This document shows positions 41,822 to 50,130 of a stretch of 64,000 bases of DNA, piece after piece. Location: NCBI GenBank assembly GCA_031376485.1, contig JANMDV010000057.1:19259-83258 (forward strand), read 5' to 3'. Numbering within the stretch: position 1 is the stretch's first letter; every line of letters begins with the position of its first letter. Source of the DNA: CALMEC01 sp031376485 (lineage in GTDB: Bacteria; Actinomycetota; Thermoleophilia; Miltoncostaeales; Miltoncostaeaceae). The position numbers were made by a program, and so were the translations under genes. The notes under the pieces were generated by a model that saw only the letters and a program-made list of their open reading frames with translations, was not told the origin of the DNA and did not search any database.

Positions 41822-43386
41822 CCACGGTCGAGTCGTTCCAGGCCGTCGCCGCGATCGGCGCCGCCGCGGGCGTGCTGGGGTTGTTGATCCCCGCACGGGG
41901 ACGCACCTCGACCGGCGCGCGGATCGCAGGGGCCCTGGCGATGACGATCGCATCGTGGCTTCTGCTCGTCGGAAGCCTCGTCTCCAGAAGCGATCTGACC
42001 AGATTGACGGATCGGCTCGACTCACCGGCGCGGCTCGGCGCGGCCACCGTCGCGGTGATCGTCGTGCTGGCCGTGACGGTGGTCCTGGCGCGCCTGTGCA
42101 TCCGTCGCCCGGTGGTGTGGCTGGTGCTGGTCGCAGTGGCGCTCCCCATCCGCATCCCCGTGTCGCTCGGCAGCGACCGGGGCGGCAACCTGCTCCTGCC
42201 GCTGTACTGGGTCATCGTCATCGGTATCGTGGCATGGGCGTGGGGCCGGACTCGCGGGACGCTGCGCGAGGCCATCGATCGCCGCTCCGCCCTCGACATC
42301 CCGATCGCCGCGTTCACCGCGTTCTCAGTCGTGTCGATCTGGTGGAGCGCCGACATGCAGGAGGGCACCGTCAAGGCGGTGTTCTTCTACATCCCGTTCG
42401 TCATCCTGTATCGCCTCGTGGTCAACTGGTGGCCCCTCGCGACTCGGCCCATGCGTGCAGTGGTCTTCACCACGCTGGGGATGGCCGTCGCCGTCGCCGC
42501 CGTCGCAGTCGGCCAGTTCGCGACGAGCACGATCTGGTGGAACGACACCCTGAAGCAGGGCAACGTCTACAACCGCTTTTTTCGCGCGAACGGCATCTTC
42601 TATGACCCCAACATCCTGGGGCGCTACCTGATGCTGGCGCTCGTCGTGACCGCGGCGTACGCGGTGGTCGCCAACCGCAGCCGGCAGCTCGCCGTCCTCG
42701 GACTGGTCGCCGGGGTCGTGGCCGCAGGAGTCGTCGTCACGTTCTCACGCTCGAGCGCGTTGGGACTGATGGTGGCGGTGACGTTGCTCGCCTTCCGCGC
42801 GTTCGGCTGGCGGCGGACGCTCCTGGTCGGGGCGAGCGCCCTCGTTCTCGTCGGCGGTCCGGCGATCGCCTTCAACGCCAACGTCCGCGACAAGGCGACA
42901 TCACTTGAGCGCCTCGCGAGCACCGGCGAGGGCCGGCTGCGCCTGGTCGAAGGCGGCATCGAGCTGTGGAAGACCGCGCCCGTGGCCGGTGTCGGTCTGG
43001 GCGCCTTCTCGCAGGAGTACCGCAGCACGGTTCCACGCAAGGAGGCGGTCAGGACCCGGGTGTTCATTTCGCACACTGCGCCTGTCACCACGTTGGCGGA
43101 GCTCGGCGTGATCGGGTTTGCCCTGTTCCTGGTGCTCCTGGGCGTCGGCACCACCGTGCTGTGGCGCGGGTCGCGTCAGACTCCCGGCGAGGGCGGATGG
43201 GCACAGTGGACGATCATGGCGATCCTCGTCGCAATCGTGGTACACAGCCTGCTCTACTCCGCGCTCTTCGAGGACCCGTACGTGTGGACCCTCGCCGCCA
43301 TCGGGGTCGCGCTCGGCGCCGCACAGAACGCGGAGGCGCGGCAAGCGACCCGTGCGCTGCCCGCGGTCGCAGCCACGACCGGCTGA
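41818..43386 (+). CDS. O-antigen ligase / Wzy-type polymerase family membrane protein
   Basis: This 522-residue protein has about 12 TM helices and a large external loop. The Wzy_C/WaaL-type region reads FFRANGIFYDPNILGRYLML, then VVVTFSRSSALGLMVAV and a loop with VAGVGLGAFSQEYRS and ISHTAPVTTLAELGVIGF. Family members polymerise repeat units or ligate them to lipid. A second member lies at 47477-48940. Confidence 0.88.
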   Translation: MTTVESFQAVAAIGAAAGVLGLLIPARGRTSTGARIAGALAMTIASWLLLVGSLVSRSDLTRLTDRLDSPARLGAATVAVIVVLAVTVVLARLCIRRPVVWLVLVAVALPIRIPVSLGSDRGGNLLLPLYWVIVIGIVAWAWGRTRGTLREAIDRRSALDIPIAAFTAFSVVSIWWSADMQEGTVKAVFFYIPFVILYRLVVNWWPLATRPMRAVVFTTLGMAVAVAAVAVGQFATSTIWWNDTLKQGNVYNRFFRANGIFYDPNILGRYLMLALVVTAAYAVVANRSRQLAVLGLVAGVVAAGVVVTFSRSSALGLMVAVTLLAFRAFGWRRTLLVGASALVLVGGPAIAFNANVRDKATSLERLASTGEGRLRLVEGGIELWKTAPVAGVGLGAFSQEYRSTVPRKEAVRTRVFISHTAPVTTLAELGVIGFALFLVLLGVGTTVLWRGSRQTPGEGGWAQWTIMAILVAIVVHSLLYSALFEDPYVWTLAAIGVALGAAQNAEARQATRALPAVAATTG

Positions 43387-43393
43387 AGCGCGC

Positions 43394-44476
43394 ATGATGA
43401 CCGGCAGCGATCCCCTGCGCATCCTGTGCCTCAGCAACATGTACCCGGGACCCACCGATCCCGATTACGGCGCCTTCGTCGAGGTCATGTGCGACGCGAT
43501 CGAACGGGGGGGCCACCACGTCGAGCGCGTCGTCATCGACACCCGCGCCCGCGGGCCGCTGCACACACCGGCCAAGTACACCGGACTCGCTGCCCGCGCT
43601 CTCGGCCGAACGCGCCGCGCCGACGTCATCTACGCGCACTACCTCTTCCCAACGGGTGCAATCGCCGCGGCGAGCGGTCGCCTGTTCGGCCGGCCGTGGG
43701 TCATCACCGCCCACGGTCGCGATGTCCGTAACCTGCAGAGCCCGCGGCTTCGTGCGCTGACGGCGCCGGCTGTGCGGGGCGCTTCGGCGATCATCGCCGT
43801 CAGCGCCTACCTGGCAGAGGAGCTTCGCGCATCGGGACTGCAGCTTCCTGCAGTCCACGTCGCCAACATGGGTGTCGACCTCGAGCGCTTCCGGCCGGCG
43901 GATCGCGCCGCGGCACGGGCACGACTGGGCTTGGGATCGGGACCGCTGGTGCTCGCGGTGGGGGGACTGACCGAGCGCAAGAACCCGCTCCGACTGCTGC
44001 AGGCCTTCCAACTGGTCCGCCGCACACATCCCGACGCAACCTTGGTCGTGGTGGGCGACGGCCCGCTGGCCGGAGCGATCCGCGCGGGCGGAGTGCGCCA
44101 CGGCCTGGGCGGCGCGGTCCTGATGCCGGGAGCGGTCCCGAACTCCGCGATCGCCGAATGGATGGCCGCGTCGGACGTCCTGGCGTTGCCGAGCCTGGTC
44201 GAGCCGCTGGGCGTCGTCGCGCTCGAGGCGCTCGCGAGCGGCCGTCCCGTCGTTGCCACACGGGTCGGCGGCGTCGTCGAGGTGGTCGGCCAGGGCGGTG
44301 TCACAGTCGACCCGCTCGACCCCGCCGCGATCGCGGACGGCCTGCTCCGCATGATTGCCAGGCCTCCCTCGCCCGCCGTATGCCGAACCGCGGCCGAACG
44401 CCACGGCGTCGACCGTCAGGCCGCGCGGGTCGTCTCGGTGCTGCAGGCGGCAGTCACCGGGCCCGTGCCGGAATAA
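43394..44476 (+). CDS. Family 4 glycosyltransferase
   Basis: The 360-residue GT-B enzyme begins RILCLSNMYPGPTDPDYGAF and includes VITAHGRDVRNL, VANMGVDLERFRP, LAVGGLTERKNPLRLLQAF and the EX7E-like donor loop LPSLVEPLGVVALEALASGR. The ATG at 43394 is chosen over a longer shadow frame. Its last codons and TAA (TGPVPE) lie within the left end of repeat copy D, so the insertion probably changed the C-terminus. Confidence 0.9.
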   Translation: MMTGSDPLRILCLSNMYPGPTDPDYGAFVEVMCDAIERGGHHVERVVIDTRARGPLHTPAKYTGLAARALGRTRRADVIYAHYLFPTGAIAAASGRLFGRPWVITAHGRDVRNLQSPRLRALTAPAVRGASAIIAVSAYLAEELRASGLQLPAVHVANMGVDLERFRPADRAAARARLGLGSGPLVLAVGGLTERKNPLRLLQAFQLVRRTHPDATLVVVGDGPLAGAIRAGGVRHGLGGAVLMPGAVPNSAIAEWMAASDVLALPSLVEPLGVVALEALASGRPVVATRVGGVVEVVGQGGVTVDPLDPAAIADGLLRMIARPPSPAVCRTAAERHGVDRQAARVVSVLQAAVTGPVPE

Positions 44477-44638
44477 GGGTTCGCGCAAAATTAACTGCTG
44501 TGCCGGATGGCGAGCGAAAACCGAGTGAGACGGTGGTGGCGAGCCTCGCCGCTACTGGTGGTAACGGCGATCTCGCCAGTGCCGTAGTGCGACGGTTTGC
44601 AGCCGCCGAACGGTGAGGTAGTCATGACACAGGCCCTA
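44459..44638. repeat. Dispersed repeat, copy D
   Basis: About 180 bases covering the end of the GT4 gene and the gap to the GGDEF/HD-GYP gene. It shares a 37-base identical run with copy A and the same core as copy C. The left end GGGCCCGTGCCGGAATAA matches copy C; the right end ACACAGGCCCTAAG matches copies B and C. It has an extra 5' piece GGTTCGCGCAAAATTAACTG that matches, inverted, the right end of copy A. The remaining 75 bases before 44714 show nothing convincing. Confidence 0.75.
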
Positions 44639-44713
44639 AGGGATCGCCCAGTCGTTTCTGCGTGGTCCCGTACTTCTCACGAAGGAGACCGAGCGGGAGT
44701 TCTGGAACAGAAT

Positions 44714-47356
44714 CTACGAAGCGGAGTTCGGCGCATCCGTCAGGGTGAGCCTTCCCTCGACCTGCAATGCGTCGAGGGCATCGGCGACGTGAGGGTCGAA
44801 CTGTGTGCCCGAACAGGCACGGACTTCACGAAGCGCCTCCGCCTGGCTGCGTGGCACCCCGTACACCCGGACACTCGTCATCGCGTCCCACGCGTCGGCG
44901 AGGGCGACGATGCGGGCTCCGTCGGGGATCTCGGTTCCTGACAGACGATCCGGGTAGCCCAATCCGTCCCAGCGCTCGTGGTGACCGCGCACCCACGAGA
45001 CCTGATCGGGTTGCAGCACGTCCGAAACGATCTCGGCGCCGAGGCGCGCGTGCGTCGCGACTTCGGTGAACTCTTGCGGGGTGAGCCGTTCAGGCTTGAA
45101 GAGGAGAGCGTCGGCAACGCCGATCTTGCCGACATCGTGCAGCAGCGCGGCCTCCTCCAACAGGATCAGTCGATCCTGACTCCATCCCATGTGGGAGCCG
45201 AGTCGCACCGCGACGGCCGCCACCCGCTCTGCATGACGCGCGGTCGAAGGATCCTTGGCGTCCACGGCCCGTGCCAGCGCCCGAAGCGCGGTCACTCCCT
45301 GACTGCGTGCCAGCCGTTCCGCCCGCTCCGTCACCGAAAGCTCCTGGACGACCTCGGGTGAGTACCGCAACGTGACGTTGCGTCCATGGGCCTTGGCCCA
45401 GTAGAGCGCTCCGTCTGCCAGACGAAGGAGCGACCCCGCATCAGACGCCTGAGTCAGGTCCGCGACACCCGCCGATGCGGTGATCGCGCCCACCCCCCCG
45501 GCGAACGGGGTCGCGGCGACCGCAAGGCGGGCGCGTTCGGCCGCACGCCACGCATTGATTCCATCGCTGCCCGGGAGGATCCAGGCGAACTCCTCGCCGC
45601 CGATCCGGGCGACCAGCTCACCGAACCGCGCCTCGCCGGCGAGGCGTCGGGCGGCTCCGGCCAGAACCTCGTCGCCGACTTGGTGGCCGAAGGCGTCGTT
45701 GACTTCCTTGAAGCGGTCCAGGTCAAGGACGACCAGGGCCAGCTCGCCGTCTTCGGCGCGCGCGCGCGCGATTTCCTGCTCCAGCCGCTCGTGGAAATGC
45801 CGGTGGTTGGCAAGACCCGTGAGCGGATCCGTGGCGGCCTGGCTGGCAAGCCGGGCACGGGCATCGGCGTTCGCAACCGTCAGGCCCACGAGTTCGGCAA
45901 ACCGACCGATGCGCTGTTCGGATCCCTCGGGCAACCCGCCGTCGCGTGTCGTGAGCGCTGCGACAGCACCCCATCGCACGGCCCCCACGGCAACCGGAGC
46001 GGCGACGCCTGCACGGTATCCCTGGCCGGTCAGCACCTGTGCGGTTGTGAAGTCGATTCCACTGAAGTCAGCGACATGAACCGCCTCGCCGAAGCGGGCG
46101 ACCAGCGCGGTGGGCGCGCCACCATCCAGCGGGACGCGAGGGGGGGGTCGGTCGGCGGGCGAGTCAGGGTCGAGCCAGACGCCGACGTCAACGCCCCGAT
46201 CTGCGACCAGGTCGAAGCGGGTGACGACTCCGGCCTCGACGCCCAGCATGAGCGCAACCTCCCGCGCCACCATGTCGAACACCTCGGAGGGCTCTGCCCC
46301 TCGTGCGACCACCGTCGCCACGCGCCGCAGAACGTCCTGCTCGGCGGCACGCTCGCGAAACTCCAACTCGGCCCGCTTGCGGTCGGTCACATCTTTGAGG
46401 ATGTGGACCCAGCCGACGGTCCCGGCGCCCTCCGCGAGTGGCGACGAGGTCAGGATGACCAGGCGATTGTCGCCATCGGGACCCGCGATCTCGATGTCGA
46501 CCTCGCCTGTGAAGTCGGACGCGACCCCGGACGCCCATGGTGGGGGCGCGCCAATGAGGTCAGTGTCACTCGCGCCGGTCATCTGGCAGAGCCGTGCGTT
46601 CGCCTCGGCGACACGACCAGAGCTGTCGAGGACCGCCACGCCGTCCTGCACCGCGGCCATCACGGCCGCGGTCGCGTCCCGCTCAGCTGCGATCTGTGCG
46701 AGCGCCCCGCGGCGGGCGCGATCGATCGCGGTCCACAGGACGCCATTGGCTGCCAGCAAGAGCACCACGAGCCCTCCCAGAATTGCCACCAGCCGAATGA
46801 CGATCCGCTCCTGGGATCGGCCCTTCGCGACGACCTGGCGATCAACCACGGTGAACCACTCGGTAAGCGTCCGTTCGACCGCGCCGATCCCGGCATCCGC
46901 GCGGGCGATGAACGCGCGGTCCTGCGCTGACCCCGGAAGGATCGTCGACGTGTCTCCCGACACGATCGCGCCCAGGGAGGCGGCGGCGGCCGAGGCGCGC
47001 TTGATGACGTCTGCCTCTGCAGCGATCCCTGCCCGCTGGGTAACGAGCGTGCCGAGGTTCGCGGCGCCGGCGGCGAACTGGGCTTTGAGCGCAGGGGGGA
47101 TCTCGGCGGTCTCATTCCGGTCGGGCATTCGCCAATAGGCCAGTTGGGCAGCGCGAATCTCATCGCGAAGTCCGACGAGGGTGCCTCGAGCGCCTTCGTC
47201 TTTATCCCGCGCGTCGCCGATCGACACGACGCTCAACGCGATCACGGTCGCGGCAACGACAGTTGCAAGGGCGGTCACGGTGACGAGCACGATCTGAATG
47301 CGGTGCAGGAAGCGGATGCGCTCGCCGGAGGTACTCCCGGCGCCGATCACCGCCAC
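44714..47356 (-). CDS. Membrane sensor with PAS, GAF, GGDEF and HD-GYP domains
   Basis: The 880-residue protein has two TM helices (about 22-48 and 190-210) around an extracytoplasmic helical sensor. A PAS domain (about 235-340) and a GAF domain (about 350-500) follow. GGDEF has active-site GGEEF (RIGGEEFAW), and HD-GYP has LLHDVGKIGV and GHHERWDGLGYP. Both the cyclic-di-GMP synthase and phosphodiesterase sites look intact. It lies on the opposite strand inside the polysaccharide locus and may control its activity. The start is GTG. Confidence 0.9.
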   Translation of the reverse strand: MAVIGAGSTSGERIRFLHRIQIVLVTVTALATVVAATVIALSVVSIGDARDKDEGARGTLVGLRDEIRAAQLAYWRMPDRNETAEIPPALKAQFAAGAANLGTLVTQRAGIAAEADVIKRASAAAASLGAIVSGDTSTILPGSAQDRAFIARADAGIGAVERTLTEWFTVVDRQVVAKGRSQERIVIRLVAILGGLVVLLLAANGVLWTAIDRARRGALAQIAAERDATAAVMAAVQDGVAVLDSSGRVAEANARLCQMTGASDTDLIGAPPPWASGVASDFTGEVDIEIAGPDGDNRLVILTSSPLAEGAGTVGWVHILKDVTDRKRAELEFRERAAEQDVLRRVATVVARGAEPSEVFDMVAREVALMLGVEAGVVTRFDLVADRGVDVGVWLDPDSPADRPPPRVPLDGGAPTALVARFGEAVHVADFSGIDFTTAQVLTGQGYRAGVAAPVAVGAVRWGAVAALTTRDGGLPEGSEQRIGRFAELVGLTVANADARARLASQAATDPLTGLANHRHFHERLEQEIARARAEDGELALVVLDLDRFKEVNDAFGHQVGDEVLAGAARRLAGEARFGELVARIGGEEFAWILPGSDGINAWRAAERARLAVAATPFAGGVGAITASAGVADLTQASDAGSLLRLADGALYWAKAHGRNVTLRYSPEVVQELSVTERAERLARSQGVTALRALARAVDAKDPSTARHAERVAAVAVRLGSHMGWSQDRLILLEEAALLHDVGKIGVADALLFKPERLTPQEFTEVATHARLGAEIVSDVLQPDQVSWVRGHHERWDGLGYPDRLSGTEIPDGARIVALADAWDAMTSVRVYGVPRSQAEALREVRACSGTQFDPHVADALDALQVEGRLTLTDAPNSAS

Positions 47357-47461
47357 GGCCCACGCCCCTGGATATCACACACAGGTTTCATAAGGTGAGG
47401 ATACTTCAATTTTACGGGGTGACGGAGACCGCAGACTGCCGACCGCTGAGACATGCGCTGC

Positions 47462-47467
47462 TACCCT
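47462..47467 (+). promoter_or_regulatory. -10 box of the main polysaccharide operon
   Basis: TACCCT ends 9 bases before the ATG at 47477, suggesting a leaderless transcript for the operon that runs through about 61.5 kb. Confidence 0.45.
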
Positions 47468-47476
47468 CCCGCGCCG

Positions 47477-48940
47477 ATGTCCGTACGCGCCATGCCCCGG
47501 CCGGCACTCGTCGTCCTCGCCGTCGGCATATGTGTCGTGGGCATGCTCGCCGCCGTCAACCCACTCGCCGGGCTGGGCCTGGCGGTCGCAGGACTTGCGG
47601 TCGTGATCCTGAGGACGACGGAGCTGCCGCGACTCGGCCGCGTCGCCGTCGGCGCGGCTGCCGTCACGGCGATCCTCGGTCCGAATCTGGCATTGCCACA
47701 AGCGCCGTCGCTCTTTGCGTTCCGCGTGGTGATCGTGCTGCTCGGCCTGGGAGTGGTGGCCTACCTGCTGATGGATGGCCGGCTCGTCATCCCACGCGGG
47801 TTGCCCCGGACGGCCGGTCTTCTGATCGGCCTGACGGCGTGGTCGCTCCTCTCGATCTTCTGGTCGACCGACGCCGCCGCCGCGCTTCGCTGGACGTTGT
47901 TCTTGGTGATGATGGCGGGGCTCGCGATCGGAATCCCCCTGGCGTTTCGACGGCGTCTGGCCGCCATCCGGCTCCTGATCGCGCTGGGAGTGACGTTTAC
48001 CGTCGCGACCGCCCTTGCGCTCGCCGAGGTCAGGTTCGGCGTCAGGCTGCCCACCTCGACGCTCGCGGGAAGCACCCGGGACGCGGCGTTTGCCACCAGC
48101 CTGTTCGGCAACCAGAACAACTTCGCGACGTACCTGACCCTGACACTGCCGTACTTCCTGTGCCTGCCGATCGTCTTCCGTGACGCGCGCCTGATCGCAT
48201 TGGGCGCCGTCGGCGGCGCCGTCACCCTGGCCGCACTCCTGTTTACCGGGAGCCGCTCCAACCTGATCGCGACGTTCCTGGTGCTGGGCGGCCTCGTCCT
48301 GGTGCTCGCCACCGACCGACGGCGACGCGGGCGGGCGGTGGGCGGTATCACCGTTGCGGTCCTGGCCGTGTTGCTGGTGGCGCCCTCGCTCGGGGGCGGA
48401 GGGCTCATCCCGCTGCCGGAGCGGATCGTCACGAAGTTCGACATCAGCATCTTGTCCCAACAACAGAAGGCAGGCCTGGGGTCGGGCGCCGTGCGCGCAT
48501 CGGTTCTCGACGAGGGGCTCGGGCTCGTCGCCGACTCCGGCGGGCTCGGCGTCGGCGCCGGCAACGCCGAGACGCGCGTCCGCTCGCTCGCCAACTTCAC
48601 CGGCGTCGAGAACCTGCACAACTGGTGGCTCGAAGTCCTGGTCAACCTGGGCGTCGTCGGATTCGCGCTCTACCTGGGCTTCTACCTGACGCTCCTTCGC
48701 GGCCAGCTTCGCGCGGCACGTCGAACCGAGGACCCGTTCGTGCGTTGGCTCGGGTTGGCCGGTGGGCTGTCACTTGTGGGATTTGTCGTGGGTTCGCTGG
48801 GACCGGCATCCGTGATCCACTTTGCACCCATGTGGATCACATTCGGCCTCGGCATGCTGACGCTCGTGATGGCACGCGCGGCCGACACCCCCGTCGCGTC
48901 CTCGGCGGGCGACACCCAACGTGTGGAGCACACGCAGTGA
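47477..48940 (+). CDS. Second O-antigen ligase / Wzy-type membrane protein
   Basis: The 487-residue protein has about 12 TM helices and Wzy_C landmarks (FGNQNNFATYLTLTLPYFLC, LFTGSRSNLIATFLVLGG, GVGAGNAETRVRSL then ENLHNWWLEVLVNLGVVGF). It follows a probable promoter and starts a run of overlapping genes. Two such proteins in one locus suggest one polymerase and one ligase. Confidence 0.88.
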   Translation: MSVRAMPRPALVVLAVGICVVGMLAAVNPLAGLGLAVAGLAVVILRTTELPRLGRVAVGAAAVTAILGPNLALPQAPSLFAFRVVIVLLGLGVVAYLLMDGRLVIPRGLPRTAGLLIGLTAWSLLSIFWSTDAAAALRWTLFLVMMAGLAIGIPLAFRRRLAAIRLLIALGVTFTVATALALAEVRFGVRLPTSTLAGSTRDAAFATSLFGNQNNFATYLTLTLPYFLCLPIVFRDARLIALGAVGGAVTLAALLFTGSRSNLIATFLVLGGLVLVLATDRRRRGRAVGGITVAVLAVLLVAPSLGGGGLIPLPERIVTKFDISILSQQQKAGLGSGAVRASVLDEGLGLVADSGGLGVGAGNAETRVRSLANFTGVENLHNWWLEVLVNLGVVGFALYLGFYLTLLRGQLRAARRTEDPFVRWLGLAGGLSLVGFVVGSLGPASVIHFAPMWITFGLGMLTLVMARAADTPVASSAGDTQRVEHTQ

Positions 48941-50130
48941 AGATCCTCATCCTGTCGCACCTGTATCCGAGCGCCGTCGACCCCACGGCGGGGACGTTCG
49001 TACACGAGCAGGTGTCGGCACTGATCGAACTGGGCCACGACGTGCGCGTGGTATCGCCAAAAGCGTTCGCGCCCCCGCTCCTCAAACGATGGGCCCGCTA
49101 CCACGACATCCCGCGCGGTGACCGTGTCGCCGGCGTTCCCGTCTTGTACCCGCGCAAGGTGACGCTGCCCGGCGGGCGGCTGGGCCACTGGAACGCCGAG
49201 TCCATGCGCCTGGCCATCGCCGGACCCCTGGCGCGCATCCACTCGCGCTGGCCGTTTGACGTCATCCATGCCCACATGCTCGTGCCCGACGGCTGGGCCG
49301 CCGCACGCGTGGGGGCGAAGCTCGGCGTCCCCGTGCTGGCCACAGCCCATCGGGCGGATGTGCTGGATGTCCCCGCGCGCGGTGGTGCGCAGCGCACACA
49401 GGTCGAGCAAACCGTCGCCACCGTCGACCAGATCGTCGCGGTCAGCCGGGCAATGAAAGCCGCCTGCGACAACCTGGCAACCCCACGCCGCCCCGTCGCG
49501 GTCGTGCCGAACGGCGCCGACACACGGGTGTTCTTCCCTCGGGACCGCGCCGAGGCACGCCAACGTTTGGGATTGCCCCTGGACGCGCCCGTCGTCACGT
49601 TCGTGGGCATGTTGACGCCACGCAAGGGGATCGACACGCTCATCGAGGCCATGGGCCTCCTTGCGCGCACCGACCTGGGCGCGCCAATCCTGGCGATCGC
49701 CGGTATCGGCGAGCTACAGGGGTCGCTCGAGGCGCGTGCCCGCACGCTGGGCATCGCGGATCGTCTGCGGTTTGCCGGCAAGGTCGCACACGACGAGGTG
49801 GCGTGGTGGATGGCCGCGGGCGACGTGTTCTGCCTGCCGAGCCTCAGCGAGGGACTCCCCACCGTCGTGTGCGAGGCCATGGCGTGCGGGCGGGCGGTCG
49901 TGGCGACCGCGGTCGACGGCACGCCCGAGATCGTGGACGACGGCGCCACCGGCCTGTTGGTACCCCCGCGCGACGCGCAGTCGCTCGCGACCGCGCTGGA
50001 GCGCCTGCTGGGCGACGACACGCTGCGCCAAAGGTTTGAGGACGAGGCGCTGGCGCGGGCCCGTCAGACTTACACGTGGGCCGCCAACGCCCGAGCGCAC
50101 GTCGGCCTGTACGAGGCGATCGCGCGATGA
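48937..50130 (+). CDS. Family 4 glycosyltransferase
   Basis: This 397-residue GT-B enzyme begins ILILSHLYPSAVDPTAGTFV and has VIHAHMLVPDGWAAA, VVPNGADTRVFFPRDRAEAR, TFVGMLTPRKGIDTLIEAM and CLPSLSEGLPTVVCEAMACG. The GTG start overlaps the Wzy stop and its stop overlaps the next gene (ATGA), so expression is coupled. Donor sugar unknown. Confidence 0.9.
   Translation: MKILILSHLYPSAVDPTAGTFVHEQVSALIELGHDVRVVSPKAFAPPLLKRWARYHDIPRGDRVAGVPVLYPRKVTLPGGRLGHWNAESMRLAIAGPLARIHSRWPFDVIHAHMLVPDGWAAARVGAKLGVPVLATAHRADVLDVPARGGAQRTQVEQTVATVDQIVAVSRAMKAACDNLATPRRPVAVVPNGADTRVFFPRDRAEARQRLGLPLDAPVVTFVGMLTPRKGIDTLIEAMGLLARTDLGAPILAIAGIGELQGSLEARARTLGIADRLRFAGKVAHDEVAWWMAAGDVFCLPSLSEGLPTVVCEAMACGRAVVATAVDGTPEIVDDGATGLLVPPRDAQSLATALERLLGDDTLRQRFEDEALARARQTYTWAANARAHVGLYEAIAR

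Noticed and set aside
44650..44735. Plus-strand stretch reading LLTKETEREFWNRIYEAEFG
   Set aside because: It looks protein-like and could be a gene remnant. It has no start, ends in the antisense of the HD-GYP gene, and I cannot tie it to any family.
44597..44941. Small plus-strand open frame beginning in repeat copy D
   Set aside because: It runs into the antisense of the HD-GYP domain and has no recognisable sequence.
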